Below, piece after piece: positions 13,172 to 16,449 of a stretch of 16,449 nt of DNA. The translations under genes were made by a program, and so were the position numbers. Source of the DNA: Deltaproteobacteria bacterium (lineage in GTDB: Bacteria; UBA10199; SPLOWO2-01-44-7). Below the pieces are notes generated by a model. That model was not told where the DNA came from and did no database searches. It was given only the letters and a program-made list of their open reading frames with translations. The stretch spans positions 1 through 16,449 of the forward strand of contig JACQMB010000041.1 of NCBI GenBank assembly GCA_016203765.1, given 5' to 3'. Position 1 is the stretch's first letter, and each line of letters starts with the position of its first letter.

Positions 13172-14359
13172 TTAAAAATATTTCTTGTCCTTTAATTTAT
13201 CGGGAAGGTGTTGCTGGGCCTTCGCCTCTTTGGGCCGGTTGTGGGCGTAGGCGTAACCCTTGCCGTAACCGAGACCCTTCATCAGTTTGGTCGGGGCGTT
13301 GCGAAGATTGAGCGGCGTTGGCAAGGCGCCGAATTCTTCGACATCCTCCTTGGCCCGCTGGTAGGCCATGTAACTTTCATTCGATTTCGGCGCCCGCGCC
13401 AAATAAGTGGCCGCCTGGGCCAGCGGAATCCAGCCTTCGGCCTGGCCGACGATTTCGTAGGCTTGAAAAGCGGCCACGGCAACGCGCAGGGCCTCCGGAT
13501 CGGCGTTACTCACATCTTCGGAGGCGAAAATCACCATCCGCCGTGCGATAAACCGCGGGTCTTCGCCCGCTTCATACATGCGGGCCAAATAATAAACCGC
13601 CGCGTCGGCGTTGGAGTCGCGCATGCTTTTGATGAAGGCGGAAATGACGTTGTAGTGTTCCTCTCCTTTTTTGTCATAGAGAAGTGATTTGCGCTGGAGG
13701 GCCGCCTCGGCCTCTTTCGTTTCAATTTTGTTTGGCGTGAGCGAGGCCGCAATTTCAATTGTATTGAGTGCCCGCCTCGCGTCCCCGTCGGCGGTTTGAA
13801 TGACAAAGGCCAGGGCCTCGTCCGCGATTTCTCGGTTCAATTCCTTCAAGCCGCGCGACACAATCGTTTTTAAATCGGCCTCCGACAGCGGCTCCAGCAC
13901 ATAAACCTTGCACCGGCTTAGCAAAGGACCGATCACTTCAAACGAGGGATTTTCGGTCGTCGCGCCGATCAGCGTGATCGTGCCGTCTTCCACATAGGGA
14001 AGGAGGGCGTCTTGCTGGGCCTTGTTCCAGCGGTGGATTTCGTCAATAAACAAAATGTGTCTTTGTTCAAAAAGATCGCCGCGCTGTTTTTCAATGGCCC
14101 GGACAATCTCGCGCAAGTCCTGGATCCCCGACAACACCGCCGACAAAGGATGAAACCGGGCCTTGGTCTGATGGGCGATAATCCTGGCCAAGGTCGTCTT
14201 GCCGGAGCCGGGCGGCCCCCAAAGGATGAGGGAGGGGAGGGCATCTTGGGCCAAAAGCCGGGCCAGCGGGCCGGAGGGCCCCACCAGATGCCCCTGCCCC
14301 AAAAATTCCTCCAGCGTTTTGGGCCGCAGACGGTCGGCCAGGGGTGCGAGGTTTGCCAT
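13172..14359 (-). CDS. rarA: replication-associated recombination protein A (RarA/MgsA AAA+ ATPase)
   Basis: AAA+ ATPase of the clamp-loader-like RarA/Mgs1/WRNIP1 group, acting at stalled replication forks. The 395 residues show the family opening PLADRLRPKTLEEFLGQGHLVG, Walker A GPPGSGKT (48-55), Walker B ILFIDEIHRWNK (about 102-113), sensor 1 GATTENPSF, the arginine-finger region PLLSRCKVYVLEPL, and GDARRALNTIE as sensor 2. The C-terminal tetramerisation part includes KSLLYDKKGEEHYNVISAFIKSMRDSN..AAVYYLARM and the terminal LPDKLKDKKYF. The usual Phe in the Walker B tail (HRFNK) is Trp here, a mild variation. The ribosome site before ATG 14359 is weak. It diverges from the 282-residue orphan with 66 bases between. 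Confidence 0.96.
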   Translation of the reverse strand: MANLAPLADRLRPKTLEEFLGQGHLVGPSGPLARLLAQDALPSLILWGPPGSGKTTLARIIAHQTKARFHPLSAVLSGIQDLREIVRAIEKQRGDLFEQRHILFIDEIHRWNKAQQDALLPYVEDGTITLIGATTENPSFEVIGPLLSRCKVYVLEPLSEADLKTIVSRGLKELNREIADEALAFVIQTADGDARRALNTIEIAASLTPNKIETKEAEAALQRKSLLYDKKGEEHYNVISAFIKSMRDSNADAAVYYLARMYEAGEDPRFIARRMVIFASEDVSNADPEALRVAVAAFQAYEIVGQAEGWIPLAQAATYLARAPKSNESYMAYQRAKEDVEEFGALPTPLNLRNAPTKLMKGLGYGKGYAYAHNRPKEAKAQQHLPDKLKDKKYF

Positions 14360-14425
14360 ATCCGCTTCATAATTTTTTTTAACGATTCACGCAACCTTTT
14401 TTACGCCCCGCCGATAAGGAAGGTG

Positions 14426-15274
14426 ATGAGTACAATGAACGTTATGCCCCTTTTGCATGTGGCCAGCGCCGCACAGGCAGGGGTCCTCATTGCCGAAGGG
14501 GGGCTGACGGCCATGGACACGGCCCTCTTGGAGGCGGCCTTGCCGGATACAGTGGTCCTCGATGACGCCGCTCTGGCTCGGGCAAAATTTTTGACCGGAC
14601 AAATGAGAATAAACGCGGGCAACCGGGAAATGCCCGTTCATGCCGGATTATTTGCCGCCTCCCCGGCCGCCCGCCGGGTCGAGGTCCAGCAGATGTTGAC
14701 GGCCAACGGAAGCGGCGCTGGGGTCGAGCACTGGCGCGCCTCTTCTCACGCGTCGAGTCCTGTCGTCCACGCCCCGCGCTACCCCATCGATCACAGCCAT
14801 CCGGCCAACAAAATCCGCCTCGCGATCGCCCGCTGTTTTGGCAAGCTCTACCTCGGCGGTGTTCTCATCAATCCCTATCCATGGATTCCCCGAACGATTC
14901 AACCCGTGTTTGAAATCGATCCCGTTCTGATGCGCAATCCGCAACACTGGCTGGCACTGCTCCGGCACTCCTTTTTGGAGGCCCTGAATGACGTCAAGAA
15001 GATTTGTGTTTATGACGCCTATTGGTACCGTAGCGGTCCCAACGCCCCGGTGCTGGAAGAACCGGACCGGTTTTACAATTCCCGGACCGCCCCCGTTGTT
15101 TTCCACGAGACGTATGTTGCGTTGTACTATGCGCGGCTTCTCTTTGAAATCAAACCGGGCCGAAAAGATTTGCAGACGGCCCGAACCAAAGGACTGGAGG
15201 CCTTTCAGGAGCGGATGTGGAAGCGGTTTTTGGTAAGACTAAAAAGAAAACTCCGAGCCTGGGAGAGGAGTTAA
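14426..15274 (+). CDS. orphan 282-residue protein
   Basis: No family recognised. ATG 14426 follows AAGGA at about five bases; a second in-frame ATG at 14435 is also possible, while the longer open frame reaches back into rarA on the other strand and is not credible. No signal peptide. The N-terminal 100 residues are Ala-rich and helical. The middle and C-terminal parts are His/Tyr/Trp-rich (HAPRYPIDHSHPANKIRLAIARCFGKLYLGG, INPYPWIPRTIQPVF, CVYDAYWYRSGP, VFHETYVALYYARLLFEI), and the tail is strongly basic (MWKRFLVRLKRKLRAWERS), which may contact nucleic acid or membrane. Co-directional with the downstream PP2C gene, 48 bases apart, so an operon is likely; it could be a phosphatase target, but that is a guess. 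Confidence 0.75.
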   Translation: MSTMNVMPLLHVASAAQAGVLIAEGGLTAMDTALLEAALPDTVVLDDAALARAKFLTGQMRINAGNREMPVHAGLFAASPAARRVEVQQMLTANGSGAGVEHWRASSHASSPVVHAPRYPIDHSHPANKIRLAIARCFGKLYLGGVLINPYPWIPRTIQPVFEIDPVLMRNPQHWLALLRHSFLEALNDVKKICVYDAYWYRSGPNAPVLEEPDRFYNSRTAPVVFHETYVALYYARLLFEIKPGRKDLQTARTKGLEAFQERMWKRFLVRLKRKLRAWERS

Positions 15275-15322
15275 ATTTTGCCTTTCCAACTTTTTAAAAT
15301 TCGGGTAGGGATTCGCAATTCT

Positions 15323-16120
15323 ATGCAAATCGAGAATTTTGGCCTTTCCGATGTCGGCCGCAAAAGGGAGAAAAACGAAGACAGCTTTTTGCTCAAGCCC
15401 GAACACCACTTTTATATGGTGGCCGACGGGATGGGGGGGCATGTGGGGGGCGAGTTTGCTTCCCGTCTGGCGGTCGAAACGGTGGGGGATATCCTCTCCG
15501 AATTGATGACCGACCCCGAGGCCACCCTGCCGGAGTCCGGCGAGATCAAACCGGGCGATTTCAAAAGCTATCTGCAGTATGCCATCACGATTGCCAGCGG
15601 CCGGATCTTTGAGCAGGCCCGACTAAACGCCAGGCTCCAGGGAATGGGGACCACGGCCGTCTGCCTCCTTTTTCGGAAAAACAAGGCCTATATCGCCAAT
15701 GTCGGCGACTCGCGGGCCTACCGTCTCCGCGGCAAAAAACTGGAGCAGATCACCACCGATCACTCGTTGGTGGAAGAACAAATCCGGGCCGGCATTATTC
15801 AACCCGCCGAGGCCAAGGGCCACCGGCTGAAGAATATCATCACCCGCTCGGTCGGCTTTCAGGAAGAGGCGGAGGCCGACATCGCGGCCAAAAACCTGCA
15901 GGAGGGGGATGTTTTTCTTTTGTGCACCGACGGCCTCTATAATCTGGTCTCCAATGAGGAAATTTTGGATGTGCTCCTAAACCAGAATCTGAAAAACGCC
16001 TGCCGGCATCTGGTCGATATCGCCAATTCAAGGGGGGGAGACGACAATATAACGGTCATTTTAACCCAGGTGACCTCCCTCGACGCGTCCGAAGAAGAAG
16101 AATCGACGATGCGGGTCTGA
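15323..16120 (+). CDS. PP2C-family Ser/Thr protein phosphatase (Stp1/PrpC type)
   Basis: Metal-dependent phosphatase that removes phosphate from Ser/Thr residues, usually opposing a Hanks-type kinase; no kinase is in this window. The 265-residue form has every PP2C motif: GLSDVGRKREKNEDSF with metal-binding Asp20, YMVADGMGGHVGGE with Asp35-Gly36, MGTTAVCLLF, ANVGDSRAYRLR, TTDHSLVEEQIRAG, LLCTDGLYNLVSNEEI and the C-terminal SRGGDDNITVILTQV. The ATG at 15323 matches the family's usual N-terminus but has only a weak AGGG site; a TTG at 15278 would add 15 residues and has AGGAG at seven bases, so it may be the real start. Its C-terminus ends in a Glu-rich tail. Follows the 282-residue orphan on the same strand. 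Confidence 0.94.
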   Translation: MQIENFGLSDVGRKREKNEDSFLLKPEHHFYMVADGMGGHVGGEFASRLAVETVGDILSELMTDPEATLPESGEIKPGDFKSYLQYAITIASGRIFEQARLNARLQGMGTTAVCLLFRKNKAYIANVGDSRAYRLRGKKLEQITTDHSLVEEQIRAGIIQPAEAKGHRLKNIITRSVGFQEEAEADIAAKNLQEGDVFLLCTDGLYNLVSNEEILDVLLNQNLKNACRHLVDIANSRGGDDNITVILTQVTSLDASEEEESTMRV

Positions 16121-16192
16121 TTTTCCCGCATACTCCTGACCCTCTGACAGTTTTTTCAACATTTTGTTTTTTTGTTTTGGTGGCAGGAGCCT

Positions 16193-16212
16193 GCTGGCGT
16201 TGCTGCGCCAGC
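16193..16212. repeat. hairpin, 7-bp GC-rich stem
   Basis: GCTGGCG (16193-16199) and CGCCAGC (16206-16212) pair perfectly around a six-base loop. First of five hairpins in the gene-free end of the window; could end transcription of the PP2C gene although no T tract follows. Confidence 0.5.
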
Positions 16213-16226
16213 CCTCCGCGTTATTG

Positions 16227-16280
16227 GACTCCGCAAACTCTTCGAGTTTGCTTCGCGGCCCGGCAAAGCCGGGCCTTGAC
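16227..16280 (+). repeat. two-hairpin module, copy A
   Basis: Two adjacent 8-bp perfect hairpins: GCAAACTC/GAGTTTGC with loop TTC (16233-16251) and GGCCCGGC/GCCGGGCC with loop AAA (16257-16275), joined by TTCGC and flanked by GACTCC and TTGAC. An inverted copy lies at 16331-16384 with compensatory changes in both stems. Confidence 0.85.
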
Positions 16281-16285
16281 CGTCC

Positions 16286-16323
16286 CGAAAATGGGTTTGG
16301 TTGCAGGAGAAAATTTGGGGATT
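16286..16323 (+). repeat. inverted repeat arm B
   Basis: Complementary to 16390-16423 apart from a few bases (an extra GGAG here and a TT/AT difference). Core CGAAAATGGGT..TGGTTGCA and AAATTTGGGGATT. Confidence 0.75.
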
Positions 16324-16330
16324 TTTCCCC

Positions 16331-16384
16331 GTCAAGCCCCAGCTTTGCTGGGGCGCGAAGCAAATCCGAAGGATTTGCGGAGTA
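16331..16384 (-). repeat. two-hairpin module, inverted copy A'
   Basis: Read on the minus strand it matches copy A over 54 bases. Hairpins are GCCCCAGC/GCTGGGGC with loop TTT (16336-16354) and GCAAATCC/GGATTTGC with loop GAA (16360-16378). Apart from one terminal base, all differences from copy A fall in base-paired positions and keep pairing. Confidence 0.85.
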
Positions 16385-16389
16385 CGAAT

Positions 16390-16423
16390 AATCCCCAAAT
16401 TTTGCAACCAATACCCATTTTCG
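16390..16423 (-). repeat. inverted repeat arm B'
   Basis: Pairs with arm B (16286-16323), enclosing module A' in the loop of a long imperfect hairpin. The gene-free stretch from 16121 to the window end holds only this set of hairpins and an AT-rich tract at 16151-16176; no coding region is supported there. Confidence 0.75.
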
Positions 16424-16449
16424 CTCCTCATTACGGCTCCGGGCTAGAC

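Noticed and set aside
14012..14425. 5' extension of the 282-residue orphan into rarA
   Set aside because: This part is antisense to the conserved AAA+ core of rarA; a ribosome site favours ATG 14426.
16227..16385. CRISPR array
   Set aside because: Repeated hairpins are present, but copies are inverted, there are only two, and no regular spacers or cas genes are seen.

Overview
The window reads as a stretch of Gram-negative bacterial chromosome of moderate to high GC content. The evidence is two lipoproteins with lipoboxes, a beta-barrel-type exported protein, UppP, SSB, RarA and TrxB. Several sizeable orphan proteins and dispersed hairpin repeats suggest a poorly characterised, perhaps deltaproteobacteria-like lineage; that placement is an inference with low confidence.

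Layout. At 1-2662 are the 3' part of thioredoxin reductase (trxB), an overlapping DUF3187-like exported protein, and on the minus strand ssb downstream of a small exported TPR-like protein. At 2744-6930 is an accessory-looking block. It holds a 568-residue orphan whose C-terminus resembles a RelE/HigB toxin, a convergent 352-residue orphan, a lysozyme-like lipoprotein, and a small lipoprotein whose signal peptide is out of frame by one base. At 7075-8985 is a large orphan joining a caspase-like (clan CD) domain, a thioredoxin domain with an intact CGPC motif, and a long array of helical repeats. It is followed by a convergent PEBP-family gene.

At 9511-10977, a segment of about 1.4 kb that looks AT-richer than its surroundings lies between two 68-bp direct repeats. 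One repeat abuts the 3' end of tRNA-Leu(UAA). The segment carries a TrpR-like regulator with a trp-operator-like site at its promoter, an orphan 167-residue ORF, and a terminator with a perfect 20-bp stem. It has no visible recombinase.

From 10972 to 16120 the content is mostly housekeeping. There are minus-strand tRNA-Leu, tRNA-Cys and tRNA-Val genes, an aldo/keto reductase between tRNA-Cys and tRNA-Val, uppP, rarA, an orphan 282-residue protein, and a PP2C-type Ser/Thr phosphatase. The last 330 bases contain no gene but a dense set of hairpins. Two inverted copies of a 54-nt two-hairpin module there differ almost only by compensatory base-pair changes, which points to a structured repeat or RNA.

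The most notable items are the covarying hairpin module (16227-16385), the caspase-thioredoxin-repeat fusion, the repeat-bounded segment at tRNA-Leu, and the RelE-like C-terminus of the 568-residue protein.
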